Part shown: positions 33,739 to 44,000 of the stretch, piece by piece
How the letters are laid out: each line of letters begins with the position of its first letter
Position numbering within the stretch: the first letter of the stretch is position 1
Origin: Bacteroidales bacterium
GTDB lineage: Bacteria; Bacteroidota; Bacteroidia; Bacteroidales; WCHB1-69
Assembly: GCA_024400635.1 (NCBI GenBank)
Contig: JAKSMI010000001.1
Location: 708,877 to 772,876, forward strand
Direction: 5' to 3'
Length of the DNA: 64,000 bases
Position numbers and translations under genes: made by a program
Notes under the pieces: generated by a model
What the model was told of the DNA's origin: nothing
Databases searched by the model: none
The model's input: only the letters and a program-made list of their open reading frames with translations

Positions 33739-35595
33739 CTAATTTTTTTCAGTTGAATTATCATCATTCATAAATTGCAAAGAACAAAAGCGGTAATAAT
33801 CGCCTTTGCGTCGCATCAGTTCATCATGGGTTCCGCTTTCGCTAATGCGGCCGTCCTTAACGAAAAGAATACGCGAGGCATTGCGAATAGTAGACAAGCG
33901 GTGGGCAATAATGATGGCTGTACGGTCCTTGAGCAAATCCTGAATAGCTTGTTGGAAACGGAATTCAGACTCAGTGTCAAGGGCGGAAGTAGCCTCGTCG
34001 AGAATGAGAATCTGTGGATTGCTGAGAATAGCGCGGGCAATGCTGATGCGTTGGCGCTGACCTCCCGAAAGTCGCATACCGCGGTCACCCAACTCCGTGT
34101 GATAGCCGTCTTCCATTTCCATAATGAAATCGTGTGCCTGCGCAATTTTGGCTGCTTCCTCCACTTGCTCACGCTTCACGTTTTTCATACCAAAAATGAT
34201 GTTGTTGTAAACCGTATCATTAAAGAGCATAACATCTTGATTGACAACACCAAAAAGCTTTCGCAAATCACTAATTCGATAACGATTGATGTTGATGCCA
34301 TCAAGGGTGATTTCTCCTGCCGAAACGTCATAAAAACGGGGAAGTAAATCCACAATGGTAGACTTTCCAGCTCCCGACGGACCTACCAAAGCAATGGTCT
34401 CGCCCTTGCAAAGTTCAAAATTCACGTCATTCAGAACATCATTTTGTCCTTCATCATTAGGATTGTTATAAGAAAATCCGACATGCTTATATTCGATTTT
34501 ATCATTCAGAACATTTAAAGATATTGGATTCTCATCCTCAAGAATAACTTCCTCACCATCAATGATTTCGTAAATTCTTTCGGCTGAAGCCAAACCTTTT
34601 TGAATGGTATTGATGGAAGTTACCAATGCTTTTGACGGTGGAATGATACGAGCAAAGACCAGAATATACATCACGAAAAGACCGCCACTGAACATACTTT
34701 CTGGAGCAACGATGCCACTAATCAGCAGAATCAACATTAGGGCTGTTACACTTAAAAATTCAATCAGCGGTGAACTTAACTCATTGATTCTAAATATTTT
34801 CTTGTTTAATTTATAGAAATCGTGATTTTTCTTACTGAAATTATCGGACATAAAATCGATGGCATTATAGGCCTTGATGATACGCAGACCGCCGATGGTT
34901 TCCTCAAAAATAGAACTGAGTCGACCCAATAAATTCTGGGCTTTCACGGATTTGCGTTTGATACTTTTACCGATAGCCATGATAAGATAGCCAGCCAATG
35001 GAAGCACCAGCATCACAATCAGCGTGAGTTTGTAGCTGATACTAAACAATGTGATAAGGTAAATGACGAGTAGGAATGGATCGCGGCAAATGGAATGCAA
35101 AGTACTTATCACCGACCATTCAACCTCTTGAACATCGGCGCCCATACGATTCAAAATATCACCTTTTCTTTGTTTTGAGTAAAAAGAAAGCGGAAGAATA
35201 AGCAGTTTGTGGTAAATCTCACCACGCAATTCCTGTAAGATGCCGCAACGGATGCCCGACAAGAAGAAGGATCCCATATAGCGGCACAAATTGGACAAGA
35301 AAGAAAGCACAACCATCGTGCAGGCAATATAAAGCAACGCAGCTACAGGGCCATGAGCAACGATGATTTCATTCATATAATAATAGAAAGTATTGATGAT
35401 ATAATCTGCTGAAAGTGAAAATGTTGGTTTGACAGTGACAGCTTCAGTCTGTTCAAAAAGAACTTGCAGAAACGGCACAACCATCGAAAGGGAAAAGATG
35501 GAAAAGATGGCGTACAACAAATTGAAGAACAAAATGAGAACTATGCTCAACTTGTAAGGCAGCACGTGTTTGAAAAGTCTCAAAAACAGTTTCAT
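33739..35595 (-). CDS. ABC exporter, MsbA-like fused permease-ATPase
   Basis: A 618-residue half-transporter. Six membrane helices (about 15-320) are followed by the ATPase domain with Walker A GPSGAGKST, Q-loop VNQDVMLFN, signature LSGGQRQR, Walker B ILILDEAT and the H-loop IAHRLST. The size and motifs fit the MsbA group (lipid A or lipid export), but drug exporters share the same plan. It acts as a dimer in the inner membrane. A promoter box lies upstream, and mntP follows closely. Confidence 0.9.
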   Translation of the reverse strand: MKLFLRLFKHVLPYKLSIVLILFFNLLYAIFSIFSLSMVVPFLQVLFEQTEAVTVKPTFSLSADYIINTFYYYMNEIIVAHGPVAALLYIACTMVVLSFLSNLCRYMGSFFLSGIRCGILQELRGEIYHKLLILPLSFYSKQRKGDILNRMGADVQEVEWSVISTLHSICRDPFLLVIYLITLFSISYKLTLIVMLVLPLAGYLIMAIGKSIKRKSVKAQNLLGRLSSIFEETIGGLRIIKAYNAIDFMSDNFSKKNHDFYKLNKKIFRINELSSPLIEFLSVTALMLILLISGIVAPESMFSGGLFVMYILVFARIIPPSKALVTSINTIQKGLASAERIYEIIDGEEVILEDENPISLNVLNDKIEYKHVGFSYNNPNDEGQNDVLNDVNFELCKGETIALVGPSGAGKSTIVDLLPRFYDVSAGEITLDGININRYRISDLRKLFGVVNQDVMLFNDTVYNNIIFGMKNVKREQVEEAAKIAQAHDFIMEMEDGYHTELGDRGMRLSGGQRQRISIARAILSNPQILILDEATSALDTESEFRFQQAIQDLLKDRTAIIIAHRLSTIRNASRILFVKDGRISESGTHDELMRRKGDYYRFCSLQFMNDDNSTEKN

Positions 35596-35669
35596 TTGTT
35601 CTTCATTTAAATTTACCGCTTATTGAAGATTGGAGAGAACATTTCTCCAATATCTCCAACAAGTTAAAT

Positions 35670-35679
35670 TGCAAAAATA
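35670..35679 (-). promoter_or_regulatory. Promoter box of the ABC exporter gene
   Basis: TATTTTTGCA on the minus strand, 74 bases before the ATG. The leader contains a GGAGAGAACATTTCTCC inverted repeat (35631-35647). Confidence 0.6.
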
Positions 35680-35803
35680 CAAAAAATGTTTGTATGGTGA
35701 GCAATTGAGAGTTAGTGGTATTGATTAACAAGTTCAATTAAGAAAGTTATAAAAATAGTGGAAAAAAGTGCTCTTTTCGACAAAAAATTGTCTTAATTTT
35801 TTG

Positions 35804-35813
35804 TATGTTTGCA
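35804..35813 (+). promoter_or_regulatory. Promoter box of the UvrD/PcrA helicase gene
   Basis: TATGTTTGCA, 16 bases before the ATG at 35830. Confidence 0.65.
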
Positions 35814-35829
35814 AACTTAACAAAGAGAT

Positions 35830-38169
35830 ATGGACAAGGCAGCAGAATTACTTTCACAACTCAATGACGTACAGCAAAGTGCTGTAAAACAGATAGATGG
35901 ACCATTAATGGTGATTGCAGGGGCGGGCTCTGGAAAGACACGCGTACTCACCTATCGTATTGCATATATGCTTACACAAGGAATCAATCCTTTTCAGATT
36001 CTGGCACTTACATTTACCAACAAGGCGGCGGGTGAAATGAAGGAGCGTATCTTCAAACTTGTCGGTGACAGCAACGCCAAAGCTGTTTCGATGGGCACGT
36101 TCCACTCTATCTTTTACCGCATCATCCGCGTGGAAGGCTACCGTTTGGGCTACAACAGCAACCTGACGGTTTACGACACCGATGACAGCAAAAGCATGAT
36201 CAAGTCGATTGTGAAGGAGATGCAACTCGACCCGAAAGTCTATGTGGCCAATTACATCCTCAATCGCATCTCCGCCGCCAAGTCAAGTCTGCTCTCTGAT
36301 AATGATTACGCCGAAAATCCGGAAATCCAGCAAGCGGATGCCAGCAGCGGGAAACCTCTCATCGCCGACATTTTCAAGCGCTACAACCAGCGACTCAAAA
36401 TCGCCAACGCAATGGATTTTGATGATTTGCTGTATTACATGAACGTTCTACTTCGCGATTATGACGAAGTCCTTTTCAAATACCAGCAGCGTTTCCGCTA
36501 TATATTGGTGGATGAATATCAGGATACAAACTTTGCTCAATATTTGATTATCAAGAAATTAGCAGCAGCCAATCAAAACATTTGCGTTGTTGGAGACGAT
36601 GCTCAAAGCATCTACTCCTTCCGTGGTGCCGACATTCAGAACATACTGAATTTTAAACGCGACTATCCCACTTGCCAAATCATCAAGTTGGAGCAGAATT
36701 ATCGCTCGACGCAAAACATTGTCAATGCTGCCAATGCCATCATCAAAAACAACAAAGACCAGCTGTACAAGGAAATCTGGACACAAAATGGCGAAGGTCA
36801 GAAAATTCAGGTTTTGAAGAGCAGCAGTGATACAGAAGAAGCTTTCACTATTGCCAATTCCATCTTTGAAATCAAAGTCAACGAACAAGCCAACCACAAC
36901 CAGTTCGCCGTTTTGTACCGCACCAATTCTCAGTCGCGTGCCATTGAAGAAGCTTTTATCAAACGGCATATTCCATATAAGATTTATGCTGGCTTATCCT
37001 TTTATAAGCGTAAAGAAATCAAAGACTTGATGGCTTATTTCCGCTTAGCGGTAAACCATTATGATGAAGAATCGCTGCGTCGCGTCATCAATTATCCACA
37101 ACGTGGCATTGGAGCCACTACCATCGATAAAATATTAAATTGTGCGGCGGAACATCACGATCGTTTATGGAATGTCATCACCAAGCCTGACGAATTTCAG
37201 TTGGATGTCAATGCTCCGACCAAGGCCCGACTTTTGGATTTTGCCGCTCGCATTCAGTCTTATACGGCACTTCTGGCTACCACGGACGCCTTCGACCTGG
37301 CCAAACACATTGCTGAATCCTCAGGCATTGTCAATGCCCTCAAAGAAGACCCTTCCGACAAGGACCGCATTGACAACATCGAGGAATTACTTGATTCTAT
37401 CAAAGCTTTCACCGAACGCGAACCCGAATCCACCATCAACGAAGCAACTGGAGAACTCATCAGCAACTATTTTCCCACCCTCGACCACTATTTGGAAACC
37501 GTTTCTCTGTTGAGCGACGACGAGGACAAAGATGACGATGAAGACAAAGTAAAATTGATGACCATCCATGCCGCCAAAGGTTTGGAATTCGACTATGTTT
37601 TCATTTCCGGCATGGAAGAAAATCTATTTCCATCATCGCTGTGCATCAACACGCGCAAAGAACTGGAAGAAGAGCGCCGTTTGTTTTACGTGGCTTTGAC
37701 GCGCGCCCGCAAGCGGGTAATGCTCACTTATGCTGAAACACGCTATAAATTTGGTTCACTGCAATTTGCAGAGCACAGCCGTTTTCTTGATGAAATTCCA
37801 GAGCAATTCATTCACTCCACAAAGAAAGCATCCGCAGGCAAAGGGTCATTTTCTCGTTCAGAGCACAATACTTTCAGCACAAGCCACAGCTTCAGCACAC
37901 GAAGCAATTCGTATTCACCGAACAGCAAAGCTGTGACACCGAAGCCTGTGATTCAAACCAAAAGTGAAGTTGAATTAGCACAAATTGGTGAACTTGCCAC
38001 ACCCGAAGAAATCGTTGTCAACAAGCGCGTTTACCACCAGAAATTCGGATATGGCATCGTGATTTCCACCGATGGCGACGGCCTTGATAAAAAAGCACTC
38101 GTCGGTTTTGAAACCGTAGGTAACAAAACACTTTTATTGAAATTCGCCAAACTTATCATACCAAAATAG
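35830..38169 (+). CDS. pcrA: UvrD/PcrA-type DNA helicase
   Basis: A 779-residue superfamily 1A helicase. Walker A GAGSGKT (31-37), LTFTNKAAGEMKERI, the DEYQDTN box, GDDAQSIYSFRGAD, LEQNYRSTQ, LMTIHAAKGLEFDYVF and the EERRLFYVALTRARK motif are all present. It unwinds DNA 3' to 5' in excision repair and clears RNA polymerase or replication blocks. The C-terminal tail ends with a Tudor-like domain (about 715-779; KFGYGIVISTDGDG) that binds RNA polymerase in PcrA. The name UvrD would be equally acceptable. Confidence 0.93.
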   Translation: MDKAAELLSQLNDVQQSAVKQIDGPLMVIAGAGSGKTRVLTYRIAYMLTQGINPFQILALTFTNKAAGEMKERIFKLVGDSNAKAVSMGTFHSIFYRIIRVEGYRLGYNSNLTVYDTDDSKSMIKSIVKEMQLDPKVYVANYILNRISAAKSSLLSDNDYAENPEIQQADASSGKPLIADIFKRYNQRLKIANAMDFDDLLYYMNVLLRDYDEVLFKYQQRFRYILVDEYQDTNFAQYLIIKKLAAANQNICVVGDDAQSIYSFRGADIQNILNFKRDYPTCQIIKLEQNYRSTQNIVNAANAIIKNNKDQLYKEIWTQNGEGQKIQVLKSSSDTEEAFTIANSIFEIKVNEQANHNQFAVLYRTNSQSRAIEEAFIKRHIPYKIYAGLSFYKRKEIKDLMAYFRLAVNHYDEESLRRVINYPQRGIGATTIDKILNCAAEHHDRLWNVITKPDEFQLDVNAPTKARLLDFAARIQSYTALLATTDAFDLAKHIAESSGIVNALKEDPSDKDRIDNIEELLDSIKAFTEREPESTINEATGELISNYFPTLDHYLETVSLLSDDEDKDDDEDKVKLMTIHAAKGLEFDYVFISGMEENLFPSSLCINTRKELEEERRLFYVALTRARKRVMLTYAETRYKFGSLQFAEHSRFLDEIPEQFIHSTKKASAGKGSFSRSEHNTFSTSHSFSTRSNSYSPNSKAVTPKPVIQTKSEVELAQIGELATPEEIVVNKRVYHQKFGYGIVISTDGDGLDKKALVGFETVGNKTLLLKFAKLIIPK

Positions 38170-38171
38170 TT

Positions 38172-39038
38172 ATGAAATTTCGCACCGAAATTCCTTGCCC
38201 AACTTATCCATTTAAAATCGATTATAACAGTAAAATTCTGCTCTTCGGTTCTTGTTTTTCAGACCATTTCGGCAGCATTTTCCAACAGCAGGGTTTTGAA
38301 ACTTTGTCTAATCCATTCGGTACACTTTTTAATCCCATTTCCATTGCCAACGCATTGAAAATGAGCATTAATACTGAAATTTTCAACGAAGATTACATTG
38401 ATTTTTTCAATGAAAAATGGATTAGCTATGCTCATCACGGAAAATTTTCGCATCCTGATAAAGCTACTTTTCTGCAAAATATACAAGCTGAATTAGAGAA
38501 GGCGCATCAGTTTCTGAAAAATTGTGATTATTTATTCATCACCTTTGGCACGGCTTTCTGTTATGAATTGATAGAGCGGAAAATCATTGTGGCGAATTGC
38601 CATAAGATTCCGGCACAAAAATTTGAAAAAAGACTTTTTTCTATCGAAGATTTTGTAAAGATTTACAAGCCTCTACTGGCAGATATTTTTGAATACAATT
38701 CCAAATTGAAAATGATTTTCACTGTTAGTCCAGTGCGGCATTTAGGGGATGGCTTCCATGAAAACCAACTCAGCAAATCCATTCTACATCTTACTGAAAA
38801 TGAATTAATTAAAAGCAAAAACTGCTTTTATTTTCCTTCATACGAAATCATACAGGATGACTTACGGGATTATCGTTTTTATGGTAATGATTTGTGTCAT
38901 CCTTCGGAATCGGCAGTGAGTTACATTGGCGAGATTCTGATGGAATCGTTTTTCACGAAAGAAACAAAAGAAAAAGCCTTGCTTGCTGTGAAAGCAAACA
39001 AGGCTAAGGGGCATATCAGCCACAATATATTATTGTAA
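38172..39038 (+). CDS. GSCFA domain protein
   Basis: A 288-residue protein with the name-giving motif FGSCFSDHFG (residues about 26-35) followed by LSNPFGTLFNPISIANAL and FITFGTAFCYE. It belongs to the SGNH-like GSCFA family, found mainly in Bacteroidota and Proteobacteria, with no established function; the fold suggests an esterase-like activity. The C-terminal DLCHPSESAVSYI carries the Asp-x-x-His of SGNH hydrolases. It starts two bases after the helicase gene, and its end overlaps the convergent tonB gene by nine bases. Confidence 0.87.
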   Translation: MKFRTEIPCPTYPFKIDYNSKILLFGSCFSDHFGSIFQQQGFETLSNPFGTLFNPISIANALKMSINTEIFNEDYIDFFNEKWISYAHHGKFSHPDKATFLQNIQAELEKAHQFLKNCDYLFITFGTAFCYELIERKIIVANCHKIPAQKFEKRLFSIEDFVKIYKPLLADIFEYNSKLKMIFTVSPVRHLGDGFHENQLSKSILHLTENELIKSKNCFYFPSYEIIQDDLRDYRFYGNDLCHPSESAVSYIGEILMESFFTKETKEKALLAVKANKAKGHISHNILL

Positions 39039-39716
39039 AGTGAAGCGGATAGGCAAGTTGAAGTAGCAACGAACGGCTTTACCCATTTGTTTACCAGGTT
39101 TCCACTTAGGCATTTTCTTTACCACGCGGATAGCTTCGTTATCAAGTTCAGGGTGCTGTGATACGATAACGCGAGCGTTACTAACGCTACCATCGCGTTC
39201 TACAACGAATTCAACGAGAACTGTACCTTGGATTGAGTTGTTACGTGCAAATTCCGGGTAGACTAATTCTTTCTGGAGGAAAGAGTACATGGCTTCGTTA
39301 CCACCGATGTATTCTGGCATTTCTTCAGCGAAACGCACAGGAGGAGCTTCTTCAACAGCTTCTTCAACAATTTCGATAGGAACGTATTCTTCAATTTCCA
39401 TGTTTTCATCAAAGTCCTGGCTGAAGTCGAAGTCAGTGTTAACTTTGATATTATCTTCCACGATATTCAGGACGACTTCCTGCTGTTGAGCTGCTGGAGG
39501 TGGAGGTGGTGGAGGCGTTTGGTCAGTAGCAATAACGTCTTCATCCATTACTTCGATGAAATCTTCATCTTCGATACCCACAACTTCGTTTTTATCGCGG
39601 GAAGCGAAGAGCTCGAAACTTACATAGGTAAGAGCCAGCACGATGGCGAAACCCACCAAGAGAAACATGGATTTTCTCTTTTCAAGATTTCCTTTCTCGG
39701 ATTTTTTCTCTATCAT
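39030..39716 (-). CDS. tonB: Energy transducer TonB
   Basis: A 228-residue protein with a short basic cytoplasmic start, one membrane helix (about 17-36), an acidic segment, a proline run (TPPPPPPP), a long acidic periplasmic linker and a C-terminal TonB domain (about 145-228; YSFLQKELVYPEFARNNSIQGTVLVEFVVERDGSVSNARV). It passes proton-motive force to TonB-dependent outer-membrane receptors. No exbB or exbD lies nearby, as is common in the phylum, where several tonB genes occur. A promoter box lies upstream. Confidence 0.9.
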   Translation of the reverse strand: MIEKKSEKGNLEKRKSMFLLVGFAIVLALTYVSFELFASRDKNEVVGIEDEDFIEVMDEDVIATDQTPPPPPPPAAQQQEVVLNIVEDNIKVNTDFDFSQDFDENMEIEEYVPIEIVEEAVEEAPPVRFAEEMPEYIGGNEAMYSFLQKELVYPEFARNNSIQGTVLVEFVVERDGSVSNARVIVSQHPELDNEAIRVVKKMPKWKPGKQMGKAVRCYFNLPIRFTLQ

Positions 39717-39747
39717 AATTTTTACTTTTAATTATCATCATAAGGAA

Positions 39748-39757
39748 TGCAAAAGTA
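39748..39757 (-). promoter_or_regulatory. Promoter box of tonB
   Basis: TACTTTTGCA on the minus strand, 31 bases before the ATG. Confidence 0.65.
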
Positions 39758-39891
39758 CAAAAAAATTTCAATACGTTACACTGTCCATTGATTTTTTTTA
39801 AAATTTTGTCAGAGGATATAGAAGTTGAAACGATGTGCTTGCCGACGTCTTCCATAAGGCCTTTCATTTCCATCAATTTCAAAAATCATTT

Positions 39892-41094
39892 TCATCCAAT
39901 AACTCGTTGGCGAAACGTATTTTCTTCCTCAAACAGTTTTTCTCGGATTTCCTGCAATTGATCCAAAGATAGTTTTTCAAAAGAAAAATCATTTTTCAAA
40001 TACTCAGGCATGGGATCGTTCGTCAACAAAGGATAGTTTTCCCGCAAGGACTGCTCATCCGTGAGCGATAATTTGGGTTGTTCAAGCTTGCAGAATTGCA
40101 AAATCCGCAAGGCATCGGCTTTTTCATGAAAAGCTTGCCTAAAATGCGGCAAATCCTTGGAATTTTTTCGCAAAGGAGCCCACAAATCGTCAGTTTTGAA
40201 TTGGCTTTTTAAAAAGGCAATAAATTTTGTATTTATATCTTCCTGATATAGTTTATCTATCAATTCATAATTCGATTTTATTTCATCAAACAATGAAAAA
40301 TGGTAAATGGGATAACTATCCCACAAGCCCCGGCTACCCTTGATGAGCGCGGGACCTGTGCCAAAACTGACACGTTCGGAGAAACGCGCCGCCGGAAATA
40401 CCATTTCCGAATTCCATAAGCCAACGGGGGCCATCTTTCTAATCTTCTGCAACAAATAAAAATCCTCCCCGCTCTTCAATGGCGTTATGCCGTTGATTTT
40501 TTTTATCGTTTTAATTTTTAATGCGATAGCAGATCCTATAGCCGTAAAATTATAAGGACTTCCAATGCGACACAGGTTCAAAAAACAATTGCGCATATAG
40601 ATTTCATAACGCAAAATCGCCCGGTCCGCCACTTCATTCCCTGTCAATTTGTGATAATACGGCACCGCCACTGCCGGCCATTGTGGGTGCGCGTCGAAAG
40701 TAGTCATCAGCGAAGCCACATAATGCTCGCCAAAGGTGGTATCCGCATCCATACTGATAAGAATATCATCGTCATTAGCTTTCGTTAAAATGCTTTCAAA
40801 CAACGTTTTACGAGCCCAACCAACGCCGTAATCCTTATCATTCCACCCACACCCCGGCGAACTTTTATCTATCAAAAATAACGGGAAAGAGTAATTCTGC
40901 CGCAGCAAAAAAGCTATCAATTTCTGATTTTTCTCACAAATGACTCGTTTTTCACCGTCTTTCCACCAACCATCTGGTTGATTGACACAAATGTGCACTT
41001 CAAAATCGCTGCGATTTTGGTGCTGCAAGCACTGCAACGTCCGCGGTAAAAAATCCAATTCGTCAAGGGCAGGAATGGCGACAAAAGCCTTCAT
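39892..41094 (-). CDS. Glycosyltransferase family 2
   Basis: A 400-residue protein with a GT-A fold. The start MKAFVAIPALDELDFLPRTL binds the nucleotide part of the sugar donor, and SMDADTTF carries the metal-binding DxD motif. A conserved SGEDFYLLQKI segment follows. There are no membrane helices. The acceptor and sugar are unknown. One base separates it from the giant TldD-type gene upstream, so the two are probably one transcript, though no functional link is known. The last 90 residues are helical and charged. Confidence 0.8.
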   Translation of the reverse strand: MKAFVAIPALDELDFLPRTLQCLQHQNRSDFEVHICVNQPDGWWKDGEKRVICEKNQKLIAFLLRQNYSFPLFLIDKSSPGCGWNDKDYGVGWARKTLFESILTKANDDDILISMDADTTFGEHYVASLMTTFDAHPQWPAVAVPYYHKLTGNEVADRAILRYEIYMRNCFLNLCRIGSPYNFTAIGSAIALKIKTIKKINGITPLKSGEDFYLLQKIRKMAPVGLWNSEMVFPAARFSERVSFGTGPALIKGSRGLWDSYPIYHFSLFDEIKSNYELIDKLYQEDINTKFIAFLKSQFKTDDLWAPLRKNSKDLPHFRQAFHEKADALRILQFCKLEQPKLSLTDEQSLRENYPLLTNDPMPEYLKNDFSFEKLSLDQLQEIREKLFEEENTFRQRVIG

Positions 41095-41095
41095 C

Positions 41096-44000
41096 TTATT
41101 TTTTCAAAGGATTATCGATGAAAGGAGCTTTTTGCAAGTTAACATTCTCATCTTTAGACAATTCCAATTCCTCGAAAAGAATGCTTTGCGGCACAATGAA
41201 ACTGCAGGGAACACCGAAAAGATTAAAATGCCAAGCGGGATAAGTTCTTTCCGGACTTTTACTGAACGTAGTCATATAATCCTGATACTCACTGGAAACA
41301 GAGACAACGTGTTTGAAAGTCTTGGCGGACAGTGGCGACAATTTGACTTGGCGAACCAACTCTTCTTTTCCTGTTTTCACCTCGATACGATAGCAATAAA
41401 TCGGACGCAGAACTTTTTCATCAGAAGTATATTTATCCATACCTGAATTATATGAAATGTCATCATCTGGCAACTTAGTAATGATATAGCAATAATCGTA
41501 ATCTTCGGCTTTAGCCATAGATATCAGTTTCTTTTTCAACTGTTTATAAGAAGTTTTATTTTTACTTTCCATACGGATGATGCCTGGTGCCAACCTTGTA
41601 GTCAACTTAAGTTCGTCAAGAGCCAGCCGGCGATGGCCATTGCTGTAAACTGCATTTTCGCAAGGACGGCGGTCGCTGAGCAACTGCATCAAAACACCAT
41701 TTTCCACCAACAATTGCTCGTCCTCCGACTCATAACCTTCTGCATCGTATGGAAATTTAGCCCAATTCATAACGTGACCTGAAATTAATTTCGAATTATT
41801 GTAAGCTTTGATAGTTAAATCTCTCGAAATCAACTTCTTATTCATCAATGCGGCAGAAGAATTGTCTTTATCGGCATATCTTCCATAATATTGAGCCACT
41901 TCAGCCGAGCCGAAAATGGGTTTTCGGGAAGCCATCAAGCCATTATCCTGCTGAAAGAAAGTCCGTTTTACCAGTGCGGCTGCAGCCTCATCAGCAAAGA
42001 GAACTGGACCATCATAAACAACATCGAGGGCTGGCGCATGGCGGAGTTCCGTCAGCCGACTTGCAAACTCCCGAATGTGCGACTGCAATTGGGCAATTGT
42101 TGGCAACTCTGACAGGTCATTTCTAAAAATATTTTCCGCATCTGCCAAATTCTCGCCATCATCAGTCATTGTCTCAGCAAAGATATTGACACACAACATA
42201 TTAAAAGGCTGCTTATATTTCAATCCTTCACTATCAAGATAATAAGCATCTGCTTGGTAGGCATAGAAATTGACACCTGAATGGGTTAATTCTGGAAATT
42301 CGGTAAAGGTTTGCGACAACACATTCATCATCTCTTCCATTGATTTCAAATCGATAGAAGTATTTGTATTTTCCGCGAAATTATTGTGTGTCGGCGATGG
42401 ATTGCGGTCGGGCATGTTGACTACTTTTTCGGGCAGATTCTGCTGGTTGATAGCGGCATTTTTAGCTTCTAAAAATTCCGCATTAGTTTTGTATTCCTCG
42501 TCACAATCTCGCCAAAGATTCTGTCGGATATTACTGTAATCATTATCAATTGCCATTCTTGTTGATGAGCCAGAATAATTAAACAGCGTATTTAAATCAC
42601 AATAATTTTGATTATTACGTTTGTTATTTCCAACCAGGACAGTAACATCTTTATCACGATAAGGTACTTGAGAAGAATAAGTTATGCCACCCAAACTACT
42701 TTCAATGGCCGTCACTTTTGCATCGGAAATCAGATAGCTGATAAAATATGGTGAGGCGAGATTTTCGAGTTGGAGGGAAGCCATATTGCGTTCCAATTCA
42801 TCTTCCATAGCATCGAAGCAAAGGGTTTCGAAACTATCGGAGGTATTATTTCCGACAGTTCTGGGCAGAATGGGCGGACGCTGTTGGCTTTTGCTTTTCT
42901 TTTGCATTTCGATTTGGCTGACAAAGAGTGCCGGTGAGCAGCAACCTGCTGGAATGGAACCCGACTCGGCACCGCAAGTACCTGCAAAATTACCGTGTTC
43001 GTCGCCCGCCGCAACAATGTGTGAAAACATTGACAGCGGTGTTCCCACCAAGTCAACCCCACGCACCAATTCGTCAGGGCGACCATCAACATAAATGCGA
43101 TAAACTTCTAACGGCGTGACATTAAATGCGTTAGGCATATATCTTCCCGTCGTGGTAAAACCACCATTCACAGTAACAAAATAATAAGCGTAAGGTTTCC
43201 CTTGTGCTTTTGCCTCCGCAACAAGCATTTGACGCAATTCCGAATCGCTATATGGATGATCGGTTTCAACAATCAGGTTCGACTGACGAGAAACAGGTTG
43301 TCTTCCCGCTTGTGCACGGGCATGGCCATTGGAAATCGGGAAACTGTCAATGGGTGTACGCGTCATCAAAAAGCGTTTCAAAATGCCCTTTTCAACAACG
43401 GGAACACGATAGCCAAAATAACCTTCATCATCATATTTATAACTTCCATTCAATGGAATACCATTATAAAAATCTATAGAAGGATCAAAAATCACAGATA
43501 TATCCGTAGGCAGCACCTGCTCTCCTAATTTCTTTTTAAAAGTCTGACCATCAGTACTTTCTTTCAATCTTTGACCTTCCACACGATGGCCGAAAATCTC
43601 GTGGAAGAACACACCAGCCGCATCTTTCGACAGCAACGCCGGACCGGTATAGGAATCGACAACAGGAGCTTTTACCAAGCGGCTTATTTTATCGCTCAGA
43701 TTCCGAGTTACATTCTGCATAGAATCCAATGAGGGCAAAAAATCCGGTGTATGAGCAAAATAAGAAGTATACATCGGCAGTTCCATACCATCATCGGCTT
43801 GACCTTCTGCGGAAATGTATAGATGGCAATAGGTTTTATTCTGCACAATGGAAGTATGCTCGCTATTGACAAAATATTTTCGTACAATATTATATCTTAT
43901 ACTGGCATTCCCTGTTTGGACATCCTTATTATTTTTAAAAATGGAAGAAATATTTTTCAATTTATGAATCCATTCATTCTCATGAAAAAGGGTATCTTCG